This document shows positions 55,824 through 63,746 of a stretch of 64,000 nucleotides of DNA, one piece after another (position 1 is the first letter of the stretch; the number at the start of each line of letters is the position of its first letter). This stretch comes from an uncultured Flavobacteriaceae bacterium. Lineage in GTDB: Bacteria; Bacteroidota; Bacteroidia; Flavobacteriales; Flavobacteriaceae. Location: the NCBI GenBank assembly GCA_947497145.1, contig CANMFQ010000021.1, forward strand, positions 1 through 64,000, read 5' to 3'. The notes under the pieces are model-generated. The model saw only the letters and a list, made by a program, of their open reading frames with translations, was not told where the DNA came from and searched no databases. A program made the position numbers and the translations under genes.

Positions 55824-56966
55824 TTAATCACGCAATATACTTCTCGAAATCACAATTTTTTGTATCTCAGAAGTGCCTTCATAGATTTGGGTGATTTTAG
55901 CATCACGCATGAGTCGTTCTACATGATAATCTTTTACAAAACCATTACCTCCATGAATTTGAACAGCTTCAACAGCGGTTTCCATAGCTACTTGTGAAGC
56001 GTACAGTTTAGCCATAGCTCCCGAAAGGTCGTAATTGTTTCCTTGGTCTTTGTCCCAAGCAGCTTTGTATACCAAATGTCGAGCAGCCTGTATTTGGGTG
56101 TGCATATCAGCTAGTTTAAAAGCGATAGCCTGATGATTGCTAATTTCAGTGCCAAAAGCTTTTCGTTGTTTTGAGTATTTTAATGCCAATTCATAAGCGC
56201 CTGCAGCAATACCTAAGGCTTGTGCGGCTATGCCAATACGTCCGCCAGCAAGGGTTTTCATGGCAAATTTGAAGCCGAAACCATCGTCGCCGATACGATT
56301 TTCTTTGGGCACTTTTACATCATTAAAAATCAACGAGTGGGTATCGCTACCACGAATACCAAGTTTGTTTTCTTTGGGGCCAATTTCAAAACCTGGGGTG
56401 CCTTTTTCAACAATAATAGCATTGATACCTTTGTGTCCTTTTGCTTTATCTGTTTGCGCTATGACGATATATACTTCGGCAGAATTACCATTGGTTATCC
56501 AATTTTTAGTGCCGTTTATTATATAGTGGTCGCCCTTGTCTATAGCCGTGGTTTTTTGTGAGGTAGCATCACTACCAGCTTCTGGTTCTGATAGGCAAAA
56601 AGCTCCAATAATTTCACCAGATGCTAATCGAGTAAGGTATTTTTGTTTTTGAGTTTCGTTTCCGTAGGCTTCTAAGCCATAGCAAACCAATGAGTTGTTT
56701 ACAGAAACAACTACAGAAGTAGAAGCGTCAACTTTTGAGAGTTCTTCCATAGCGATGACATAAGACATGGTGTCCATGCCGCTACCGTTGTATTTGGGGT
56801 CGACCATCATTCCTAAAAAGCCTAATTCGCCTAATTTTTTTACCTGTTCGGCAGGAAATTTTTGCTCGTCATCTCTTTGGATAACGCCAGGGAGTAATTC
56901 AGTTTGTGCAAAATCACGTGCCGCTTGCTGAATCATTAAGTGTTCTTCTGATAGAGAAAAGTCCAT
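55824..56966 (-). CDS. Acyl-CoA dehydrogenase (short/branched-chain type)
   Basis: The 380-residue protein is a soluble flavoprotein oxidising acyl-CoA in fatty- or branched-chain-acid breakdown. Features include the N-terminal helical domain, FCLSEPEAGSDATSQKT near residue 127 (FAD/substrate loop), and KLGIRGSDTHSLIFNDV near residue 200. The C-terminal segment has QIHGGNGFVKDYHVERLMRDA and IYEGTSEIQ near residue 361, where the first glutamate is the expected catalytic base. Substrate chain length cannot be fixed from sequence. It is monocistronic and ends at a hairpin. Confidence 0.94.
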   Translation of the reverse strand: MDFSLSEEHLMIQQAARDFAQTELLPGVIQRDDEQKFPAEQVKKLGELGFLGMMVDPKYNGSGMDTMSYVIAMEELSKVDASTSVVVSVNNSLVCYGLEAYGNETQKQKYLTRLASGEIIGAFCLSEPEAGSDATSQKTTAIDKGDHYIINGTKNWITNGNSAEVYIVIAQTDKAKGHKGINAIIVEKGTPGFEIGPKENKLGIRGSDTHSLIFNDVKVPKENRIGDDGFGFKFAMKTLAGGRIGIAAQALGIAAGAYELALKYSKQRKAFGTEISNHQAIAFKLADMHTQIQAARHLVYKAAWDKDQGNNYDLSGAMAKLYASQVAMETAVEAVQIHGGNGFVKDYHVERLMRDAKITQIYEGTSEIQKIVISRSILRD

Positions 56967-57391
56967 GTAATAAATTTTAAGTATCTGTCTGTAAAGGTAC
57001 GATTTGTTAGAAAATTGCAGTCACTCAATTGTAATTGTTCTTGCTGTAGGTGTAAGGGGTTGAAAAACAGTTGTTGTGCTATTAAATGAATGCTTAAAAA
57101 GTGATGCTATTGGTTTTTATATAGGGTTCGCTTTATGAGAATAGTGTTTGCCTTTTAAAGTAAAAAATGGAAAAGGATTTTAGCGACAAACAAAAATTAC
57201 GCTTTTAGATTTGTTAAAAAGTTTTATTACCACTTCAAATTTTTATATTTGTGAACTTCAATTTTTTAAATTTTAATTGATTTAAACATATAGATTATGG
57301 ATCAGCAGTAACCCCGCAAGGGGAAAAAGAAGCATTTCAAACGGGACAACGAATGAAAAAAACGATCACATAATTTTATATATCAATTATA
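56967..57391. promoter_or_regulatory. Divergent region and leader of the amino-acid dehydrogenase gene
   Basis: A 425-base spacer. A TATATTTG (57244-57251) matches the -7 box; transcription from there would give a leader of about 135 bases. The leader contains a MDQQ-stop frame (57297-57311), a CCCC-GCAA-GGGG hairpin (57312-57323) and a MKKTIT-stop frame (57353-57373). The first half shows nothing I can support. Confidence 0.5.
57297..57323 (+). promoter_or_regulatory. Four-residue leader frame (MDQQ) abutting a GCAA tetraloop hairpin
   Basis: ATG-GAT-CAG-CAG-TAA ends at 57311 and CCCC-GCAA-GGGG runs 57312-57323. A ribosome stopped at the TAA would cover the stem. Two glutamine codons upstream of an enzyme in glutamate/ammonia metabolism hint at attenuation or initiation control, but this is inference. 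Confidence 0.3.
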
Positions 57392-58624
57392 ATGAAGGAA
57401 TTACTTAAAGCATACGAAAATAAACAGCCAGAAATAGTATTTAACTGGAAAGACGCAGAGACTGAAGCTGAAGGTTGGACGGTTATTAACTCACTTAGAG
57501 GTGGCGCAGCTGGTGGAGGTACACGAATGCGCGAAGGCTTAGATATGAATGAGGTATTGTCTTTAGCAAAGACAATGGAGGTGAAATTTACGGTATCAGG
57601 CCCGCCAATTGGAGGTGCAAAATCAGGGATTAATTTCAATCCTAATGATCCTCGAAAAAAAGGCGTTTTAGAGCGTTGGTATAGAGCTGTTTCGCCGCTT
57701 TTAAAAAGTTATTACGGTACGGGGGGAGATTTAAATGTTGATGAAATTCATGAAGTAATTCCCATTACCGAAGATGCAGGGGTGTGGCATCCGCAAGAAG
57801 GTGTTTTTAACGGGCATTTTAAACCGACGGAAGCAGATAAAATTAATAGAATTGGCCAATTACGTTTAGGTGTCATAAAAGCTATAGAGTCAAATGTGTA
57901 TTCGCCTGATACTGCGCGTAAATATACAGTCGCTGATATGATAACAGGTTATGGTGTGGCAGAAGCTGTACGGCATTATTACGATATTTACGGCGGTAGT
58001 GTGGTAGGTAAAAAAGCGGTTATTCAAGGCTTTGGAAATGTAGGTAGTGCTGCAGCATACTATTTAGCGCAAATGGGCGCAAAGGTAGTGGGTATTATTG
58101 ATAGAGTAGGCGGCGTAATTAATGAAGATGGGTTCTCTTTTGAAGAAATACAAACCTTGTTTTTGAATAAAAAAGGAAATAGCTTAGTTGCCGATTCAGA
58201 TATTTTGATACCTTTTGATGAAATTAAAGAGCGTATTTGGACATTGCAAACTGAAATTTTTGCACCTTGCGCTGCATCACGATTGATTACACAAGATCAA
58301 ATCACCAATATGATTGAAACCGGTCTTGAGGTAATTTCGTGTGGTGCGAATGTACCTTTTGCTGATAAAGAAATATTTTTTGGCCCTATAATGGAGTATA
58401 CTGATGGTCGCGTAAGCGTTATACCTGACTTTGTTAGTAACTGTGGAATGGCGCGTGTTTTTGCTTATTTTATGGAGAAAAGAGTAGGTATTGATGATGA
58501 ATTGATATTTAAAGACACATCAGATACCATTCGAAAGGCAATTTTAAATATCTTTAAGCAAAATCCGTCCAAAACAAATATTAGTAAAACTGGATTTGAA
58601 ATAGCATTGAAACAATTAATATAA
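57392..58624 (+). CDS. Glu/Leu/Phe/Val family amino-acid dehydrogenase
   Basis: The 410-residue protein reversibly deaminates an amino acid to its oxo acid with NAD(P). The catalytic region is FTVSGPPIGGAKSGINFNP near residue 70, with the active-site lysine in GGAKSG. The cofactor-binding Rossmann fold is KKAVIQGFGNVGSAAAYYLA near residue 207. The sequence is about as close to leucine/phenylalanine dehydrogenases as to glutamate dehydrogenase, so the substrate is left open. It heads a plus-strand run, with nhaD starting 12 bases after it, and has a long structured leader. Confidence 0.92.
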   Translation: MKELLKAYENKQPEIVFNWKDAETEAEGWTVINSLRGGAAGGGTRMREGLDMNEVLSLAKTMEVKFTVSGPPIGGAKSGINFNPNDPRKKGVLERWYRAVSPLLKSYYGTGGDLNVDEIHEVIPITEDAGVWHPQEGVFNGHFKPTEADKINRIGQLRLGVIKAIESNVYSPDTARKYTVADMITGYGVAEAVRHYYDIYGGSVVGKKAVIQGFGNVGSAAAYYLAQMGAKVVGIIDRVGGVINEDGFSFEEIQTLFLNKKGNSLVADSDILIPFDEIKERIWTLQTEIFAPCAASRLITQDQITNMIETGLEVISCGANVPFADKEIFFGPIMEYTDGRVSVIPDFVSNCGMARVFAYFMEKRVGIDDELIFKDTSDTIRKAILNIFKQNPSKTNISKTGFEIALKQLI

Positions 58625-58636
58625 AACCAACCAATT

Positions 58637-59974
58637 ATGGAAACCCTTATCATCATTGTATTTCTAGCTGGCTATCTGGCCATAACTCTTGAACACAATC
58701 TAAAAATTGACAAGCTTATTCCTGCACTAGCCATGATGGCTATTTTGTGGGCGATTATTGCTGTTACGCACATGGATGTTTTTGAGGTTAATGCCGAGTT
58801 AAGAGAGCTCGAACCCTCCCATCTCGAAGAAATTCTGCTGCATCATTTAGGAAAAACAGCCGAAATTCTCGTCTTTTTATTGGGAGCGATGACTATTGTT
58901 GAAATCATTGATTATTTTGATGGTTTTGCAACCATAAAGGGTTTCATTCGTACCAAAAGTAAAATAAAGCTGTTGTGGTTGTTTTCTATTTTAGCATTTG
59001 TACTCTCAGCAATTATTGATAACCTTACAGCAACTATTGTGTTGATTACTATTTTGCAAAAAGTAATTAATGATAGGGAGACGCGTTTGTGGTTTGCAGG
59101 TATGATTATAATTACGGCAAATGCTGGTGGTGCTTGGTCACCTATTGGCGATGTTACTACGACCATGTTGTGGATTGCTAACAAGGTTTCTGCGCTACAA
59201 TTAATAGAACACGTATTGTTACCGTCTATCGTGTGTATGGTGGTTCCGGTATTGGTTGCAAGTAGATTCAAAGCATTTAAGGGTAAAATAGAAAGTGATG
59301 TTGATAGCTTAGAAGAGTCTAAGTCTAAACATGGTGCTACTATGTTATATCTAGGATTGGGTGCTATTGTTTTTGTTCCCTTTTTTAAGACGGTAACCCA
59401 TTTGCCTCCTTATGTTGGTATGATGCTTTCATTGGCAGTGGTAGCTACCTTTGCAGAGATTTATAGTAGTTCAAAGTTCAGTATATCAAATGTAGATGGT
59501 GAAGGGCATGATACAGAGGGGCATCATAGTCCGGTACATAGTTCCTTGTCAAAAATAGAATTGCCTAGTATTTTATTCTTTTTAGGTATTCTTTTGGCGG
59601 TAGCTGCTTTAGAGTCATTAGGTATGTTGTTTCATTATGCCGAAAGCTTAAATGAGGCTATACCCAATACAGATATTGTGGTGATGTTGTTTGGTGTAGG
59701 TTCAGCCGTTATTGATAATGTGCCTTTAGTTGCGGCAAGTATGGGAATGTTCTCTGAGGGTACTGATAATCCGTTATGGCATTTTATAGCTTACTCAGCT
59801 GGTACAGGTGGTAGTATGCTTATTATTGGCTCTGCAGCAGGTGTAGTTGCTATGGGTATGGAGAAAATTGATTTCTTCTGGTATCTTAAAAATATAGCTT
59901 GGTTGGCACTTATTGGTTTTGTCTCTGGAGCTGCTACTTTTATTTTATTACGAGATTTTGTATTAAATGCATAA
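58637..59974 (+). CDS. nhaD: NhaD-type sodium/proton antiporter
   Basis: The 445-residue protein is polytopic with about 11 to 13 helices. The NhaD/ArsB-like core is visible in VFLLGAMTIVEIIDYFDGF near residue 76, LSAIIDNLTATIVLITIL near residue 118, and ITANAGGAWSPIGDVTTTML near residue 155. A second helix break has GSAVIDNVPLVAASMGMF near residue 355, and SAGTGGSMLIIGSAAGVVAMG near residue 391. These are the usual NhaD motifs with membrane aspartates. It expels sodium in exchange for protons at the inner membrane. A histidine-rich loop (GHDTEGHHSPVHSS) near 292 may sense pH or bind metal. Downstream genes encode the TonB machinery. Confidence 0.94.
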   Translation: METLIIIVFLAGYLAITLEHNLKIDKLIPALAMMAILWAIIAVTHMDVFEVNAELRELEPSHLEEILLHHLGKTAEILVFLLGAMTIVEIIDYFDGFATIKGFIRTKSKIKLLWLFSILAFVLSAIIDNLTATIVLITILQKVINDRETRLWFAGMIIITANAGGAWSPIGDVTTTMLWIANKVSALQLIEHVLLPSIVCMVVPVLVASRFKAFKGKIESDVDSLEESKSKHGATMLYLGLGAIVFVPFFKTVTHLPPYVGMMLSLAVVATFAEIYSSSKFSISNVDGEGHDTEGHHSPVHSSLSKIELPSILFFLGILLAVAALESLGMLFHYAESLNEAIPNTDIVVMLFGVGSAVIDNVPLVAASMGMFSEGTDNPLWHFIAYSAGTGGSMLIIGSAAGVVAMGMEKIDFFWYLKNIAWLALIGFVSGAATFILLRDFVLNA

Positions 59975-60026
59975 TTTTATAGATAAACGGCCGTTATAAG
60001 GGCAACTGTAAACACCAAAATATTCT

Positions 60027-60719
60027 ATGTTATTATTTCAAGACCTAGCACAAGACCCTGCAACGGGTGATGTGCTTTCCGAAGAAAAAACACTTTCGGT
60101 TATTGACCTTATCTTTAATGGAGGTACAGGTAGTGTTATTATTATTTCGGTATTGTTCATTATGTTATTTATTGCGCTTTATATTTATTTTGAACGCATA
60201 TTTGCCATAAAGGCGGCTTCTAAAATTGATAGTAATTTCATGAATCAAATTCGTGATTATGTTACCGGTGGCAAGCTAGAAGCTGCAAAAATGTTGTGTG
60301 CTCAAACAGACTCACCCGTAGCAAGATTGACAGAAAAGGGTATTTCGAGAATAGGGAAGCCTTTAGATGATATTAATACGGCTATTGAAAATGCAGGTAC
60401 GTTAGAAGTATATAAGTTGGAGAAGAATGTTAGTGTTTTGGCTACGGTGGCTGGTGCAGCTCCTATGATTGGTTTCTTGGGTACGGTGATTGGAATGATT
60501 TTAGCTTTTCATGAAATGGCTACTAGTGGAGGGCAAGCAGAAATGGGTTCTTTAGCATCAGGAATTTATACCGCAATGACAACCACAGTTGCTGGTTTAA
60601 TTGTGGGTATTGTAGCGTATATTGGCTACAACCATTTGGTGAATAGAACTGATAAGGTAGTGCATAAGATGGAGGCCAATGCGGTTGAATTTTTAGACCT
60701 TTTGAATGAACCCCTATAA
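60027..60719 (+). CDS. exbB: MotA/TolQ/ExbB proton-channel protein
   Basis: The 230-residue protein has three membrane helices: SVIIISVLFIMLFIALYIYF near residue 36, LATVAGAAPMIGFLGTVIGMI near residue 137, and YTAMTTTVAGLIVGIVAYIG near 183. The last two frame the conserved proton-path threonines and the GFLGTVIGM motif of the family. It forms the pentameric part of the channel that energises TonB. It is followed by exbD after 9 bases and is probably co-transcribed with nhaD (52-base gap). Confidence 0.95.
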   Translation: MLLFQDLAQDPATGDVLSEEKTLSVIDLIFNGGTGSVIIISVLFIMLFIALYIYFERIFAIKAASKIDSNFMNQIRDYVTGGKLEAAKMLCAQTDSPVARLTEKGISRIGKPLDDINTAIENAGTLEVYKLEKNVSVLATVAGAAPMIGFLGTVIGMILAFHEMATSGGQAEMGSLASGIYTAMTTTVAGLIVGIVAYIGYNHLVNRTDKVVHKMEANAVEFLDLLNEPL

Positions 60720-60728
60720 CCCTGTAGT

Positions 60729-61115
60729 ATGAAGTTAAAGGGAAGAAATAAGGTGAGTCCAGATTTTAGCATGTCGTCAATGACAGATATTGTATTCTTG
60801 TTATTGATATTTTTTATGCTAACAGCAAATTCACCCAACGCCTTAGATTTACTTTTGCCTAAAGCGAAGGGGAAATCGACAAATACGCAAAACGTGTCGG
60901 TAAGTATAGATAAGAATTTACAGTACTTTGTAAATAATCAAAAAATTAATGGCGCCTATATTGAAATTGAATTAAAAAAGGCGCTAAAAGGGCAAGAGAA
61001 ACCTACAATTATTCTTAGAGCAGAAGAAAGCGTTGCCATTAAAGAGGCGGTGAATGTAATGGATATTGCTAATAGGAATAATTACAAGGTTATTTTAGCT
61101 GTTCGCCCAAATTAA
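60729..61115 (+). CDS. exbD: ExbD/TolR family biopolymer transport protein
   Basis: The 128-residue protein has a short cytoplasmic N-terminus, one helix SSMTDIVFLLLIFFMLTANS at 16-35 with the conserved proton-carrying aspartate D20, and a periplasmic domain. It dimerises inside the ExbB ring and converts proton flow into movement of TonB. Its helix signature is unambiguous, and its place between exbB and a TonB-like gene confirms the assignment. Confidence 0.95.
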   Translation: MKLKGRNKVSPDFSMSSMTDIVFLLLIFFMLTANSPNALDLLLPKAKGKSTNTQNVSVSIDKNLQYFVNNQKINGAYIEIELKKALKGQEKPTIILRAEESVAIKEAVNVMDIANRNNYKVILAVRPN

Positions 61116-61222
61116 ATTTGGTTTACCATTAAAAAAGGCAGTTGTTGCTTGCTAGGCTTTACTAGTTGTATTGCACAACCATTATTTCAATATTAACGTT
61201 ATATAAAAACGAAATTGACGCT

Positions 61223-62167
61223 ATGTCATTTTTAGATACAAAACACAAGAAAAAATCATTTACACTCACCACCTTTTTGTTGAGTTTGCTTTTGTTGGTG
61301 TTGTTTTATATTGGTCTCACCTATATGGATCCGCCCGAAGAAAATGGTATTTCTGTTAATTTTGGTACTACCAGTTTTGGTAGTGGCAGGGTGCAGCCCA
61401 AAGAAAAAATACGCTCAGAGCCCGTAGAGACACCTCCTGTTGAACCAGCTAAGCAAGAAGCAGTTGAAGAAACTGTTGAAGAAGAGGAAGTGGCCGATGT
61501 GCCAGAACCTGCTGTGGCAGAAAAAGCACCTGCCGAAAAGGTGTTAACACAAGAGAGTGAAGAATCTATTCGGATAAAAAAAGCTGAAGAAGCTAAGAAA
61601 AAGGTTGAAGATGCAGCAAAGGCAGCACAAAAAAGAAAAGAAGAAGCGTTAAGGAAAGAGAAGGCAAAGGCTGCAAAACTAGCCCAGCAAAAGAAAGCAG
61701 CAGAAGAGAAGGCAAGAAAAGAACAAGAAGCTAAAAAAAGAGCGCTAGATAAGCTTATTGGTGGAATTAGTAAGTCAGATGGTACAGCTTCAGGCTCAGA
61801 AGGTGATGATGATAAGGCAGGCGATAAGGGACAGCCAGATGGCGACCCGTATGCTACTAGTTATTACGGAAGCCCTGGCGCGGGAAGCGGAACAGGGGGC
61901 TACGGACTTAATGGAAGGTCGCTTGTGCGTAAAGGTAAAGTGCCACAAGAATGTAATGAAGCAGGTAGAGTAGTTGTGAAAATTGTGGTTGATAAAAACG
62001 GGAATGTTATTCAAGCTATACCGGGTGTAAAGGGAACAACAAATAATAGCCCATGTTTATTAGAGCCTGCAAAGAAAACCGCGTTTAAGCACAAGTGGAA
62101 TTTAGATGCTAACGCTCCTAGTCAGCAGGTAGGTTTCGTGGTGGTGAACTTCAAACTTGGAGAGTGA
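61223..62167 (+). CDS. tonB: TonB-like energy transducer
   Basis: I start the gene at the ATG at 61223 (314 residues) rather than a TTG at 61166, because the short positively charged N-terminus and helix TLTTFLLSLLLLVLFYIGLTY (12-32) then fit a TonB. A proline/glutamate-rich stretch and a long charged helix rich in K/E/A (about 105-185) span the periplasm. A glycine-rich linker follows. The C-terminal domain (about 230-314) has GRVVVKIVVDKNGNVIQAI and ends FVVVNFKLGE. Two cysteines (PQECNE and NNSPCLL) may form a disulfide. It follows exbD and overlaps folC. Confidence 0.88.
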   Translation: MSFLDTKHKKKSFTLTTFLLSLLLLVLFYIGLTYMDPPEENGISVNFGTTSFGSGRVQPKEKIRSEPVETPPVEPAKQEAVEETVEEEEVADVPEPAVAEKAPAEKVLTQESEESIRIKKAEEAKKKVEDAAKAAQKRKEEALRKEKAKAAKLAQQKKAAEEKARKEQEAKKRALDKLIGGISKSDGTASGSEGDDDKAGDKGQPDGDPYATSYYGSPGAGSGTGGYGLNGRSLVRKGKVPQECNEAGRVVVKIVVDKNGNVIQAIPGVKGTTNNSPCLLEPAKKTAFKHKWNLDANAPSQQVGFVVVNFKLGE

Positions 62168-63375
62168 CTTATAGCGAAACATTGGATTGGATGTTTGGGC
62201 AGCTGCCCATGTATCAAAAACAAGGGAAAACGGCTTTCAATGCCAAACTTGATAAAATACTCCGCTTTTCAACCCATTTAGGCAATCCTCATACTAAATT
62301 TAAGAGTATTCATGTAGCTGGCACCAATGGTAAGGGTTCGAGCAGTCATATGTTGGCTTCAATATTACAAGAGGCTGGTTATAAAGTAGGACTGTATACT
62401 TCACCGCATCTCAAAGATTTTAGAGAACGTATTCGTATCAATGGTCAGGTAATAAGTAAAAAGTTTGTTGTTGATTTTGTAAGTGATAATCAAACTTTTT
62501 TTGCGCTAAACCAATTGTCGTTTTTTGAAATGACCGTAGGTATGGCTTTTGATTGTTTTGCAAAAGAAAAGGTAGATATTGCCATTATTGAAGTAGGTCT
62601 TGGCGGGCGTTTTGATTCTACCAATATCATTACACCTGAGGTTTCTTTAATTACTAATATAGGGCTAGATCATACCGATATGTTGGGCGATACCTTGGCA
62701 AAAATAGCTTTTGAAAAAGGAGGTATTATAAAAGAAGGTGTACCCGTGGTGGTAAGTGAATATCAAGCAGAAATAGCCACAGTATTTGAAGAATTGGCAA
62801 AATCAAAAATGACATCTTTAGTTTTTGCAGCGCATACTATAAAAGACACGTACAAAACAACACTTTTAGGAAAATACCAATTTAAAAATTGTAAAGGGGT
62901 AGTGGCTGCTTTAGGTCAATTACGGGGTTTTTCAATAGCAAAAAAGCATTTTGAATTAGGGTTTGCAAACGTAGTTAAAAACACTGGTTTATTGGGGAGG
63001 TGGCAGGTACTTGGTGATGAGCCCACTATCGTTTGCGATACCGCTCATAACAAAGAAGGCTTGCAGTTGGTCTTAAATCAAATACGCGAAGCAGAATATA
63101 AAACCTTGCATATTGTTTTAGGTTTTGTAAAAGAAAAGAATTTAGCCCCAATATTGGCTCTTTTTCCTAAGGAAGCGCATTACTATTTCTGTAAGCCGGA
63201 TATCCCTAGAGGTCTTGATGCAACTATTTTGAAAAAAAATGCAATGGTTTTTGGTTTGAATGGTGCGGCTTTTTTATCAGTAAAAAAAGCGTTAAGTGCT
63301 GCTTATCAGTCGGCTTCAGTTGATGATTTTATTTTTGTTGGAGGCAGTAATTTTGTGGTAGCAGAAGTTGTTTGA
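62164..63375 (+). CDS. folC: Bifunctional folylpolyglutamate synthase / dihydrofolate synthase
   Basis: The 403-residue protein adds glutamate to folates. The ATP loop is VAGTNGKGSSSHML near residue 51, and IIEVGLGGRFDSTNII near residue 140 carries the magnesium-binding and substrate residues. The C-terminal Mur-ligase-like domain has LLGRWQVLGDEPTIVCDTAH near residue 278. It starts with GTG in a four-base overlap (GTGA) with the tonB stop, so the two are translationally coupled. A tRNA-Val follows. Confidence 0.95.
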   Translation: MTYSETLDWMFGQLPMYQKQGKTAFNAKLDKILRFSTHLGNPHTKFKSIHVAGTNGKGSSSHMLASILQEAGYKVGLYTSPHLKDFRERIRINGQVISKKFVVDFVSDNQTFFALNQLSFFEMTVGMAFDCFAKEKVDIAIIEVGLGGRFDSTNIITPEVSLITNIGLDHTDMLGDTLAKIAFEKGGIIKEGVPVVVSEYQAEIATVFEELAKSKMTSLVFAAHTIKDTYKTTLLGKYQFKNCKGVVAALGQLRGFSIAKKHFELGFANVVKNTGLLGRWQVLGDEPTIVCDTAHNKEGLQLVLNQIREAEYKTLHIVLGFVKEKNLAPILALFPKEAHYYFCKPDIPRGLDATILKKNAMVFGLNGAAFLSVKKALSAAYQSASVDDFIFVGGSNFVVAEVV

Positions 63376-63392
63376 TTTTTTTTTATTTTTTC

Positions 63393-63423
63393 TTTTGCAG
63401 TTTGTAAAACTATCCTATATTTG
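63393..63423 (+). promoter_or_regulatory. Promoter of tRNA-Val
   Basis: TTTTG (63393-63397), an 18-base spacer and TATATTTG (63416-63423) match the Bacteroidota promoter well. The tRNA begins 13 bases after the -7 box. Confidence 0.75.
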
Positions 63424-63435
63424 CAATCCCTTTTA

Positions 63436-63510
63436 GGGCTCTTAGCTCAGTTGGTTCAGAGCACCTGCCTTACAAGCAGGGGGTCACTGGTTCGAATCCA
63501 GTAGGGCCCA
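63436..63510 (+). tRNA. tRNA-Val (anticodon UAC)
   Basis: A full cloverleaf is visible. Acceptor arms GGGCTCT and AGGGCCC pair with one wobble. The D-arm is GCTCAGTTGGTTCAGAGC, the anticodon stem-loop CCTGC-CTTACAA-GCAGG gives anticodon TAC, and the T-loop is TTCGAAT. Discriminator A is at 63510 and CCA is not encoded. Confidence 0.96.
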
Positions 63511-63516
63511 CTTCTC

Positions 63517-63543
63517 AAAACCCCGTTTTTAACGGGGTTTTTT
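63517..63543 (+). terminator. Rho-independent terminator after tRNA-Val
   Basis: AAAACCCCGTT and AACGGGGTTTT pair across a three-base T loop, followed by a T-run TTTTTT. The symmetric A- and T-flanks would let it also act on the minus strand. Confidence 0.88.
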
Positions 63544-63551
63544 GCGTTTTT

Positions 63552-63719
63552 TATCCCCCTTCCCCGAAGGGGAACAGCAACAGGGAAAATTCGGGATCAA
63601 GACAAATTGTTGTGTTTAAGCAAAAATTCTAGTTAATCTAAAAAGGAAGAACTCTACATTTTTGACACCTCTAAACTGAGATTGATCCGAGAATTCCCCC
63701 TTTGGGGGCTAGGGGGATA
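63552..63719. repeat. Fold-back (MITE/REP-like) palindromic repeat
   Basis: The element starts TATCCCCCT and ends with the reverse complement AGGGGGATA. Inside, CCCC..GGGG hairpins stand near each end, and GGGATCAA (left) mirrors TTGATCC (right), giving imperfect terminal inverted repeats of about 50 bases over 168 bases. C/G-tract palindromes of this type recur between genes in Flavobacterial genomes. There is no coding capacity. Confidence 0.6.
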
Positions 63720-63746
63720 AGGGGTGATGTGCCAAAGCCCGTATTG

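Noticed and set aside
61166-61222. TTG-initiated extension of the TonB-like protein
   Set aside because: The ATG at 61223 places the membrane helix close to the N-terminus, as in other TonB proteins.
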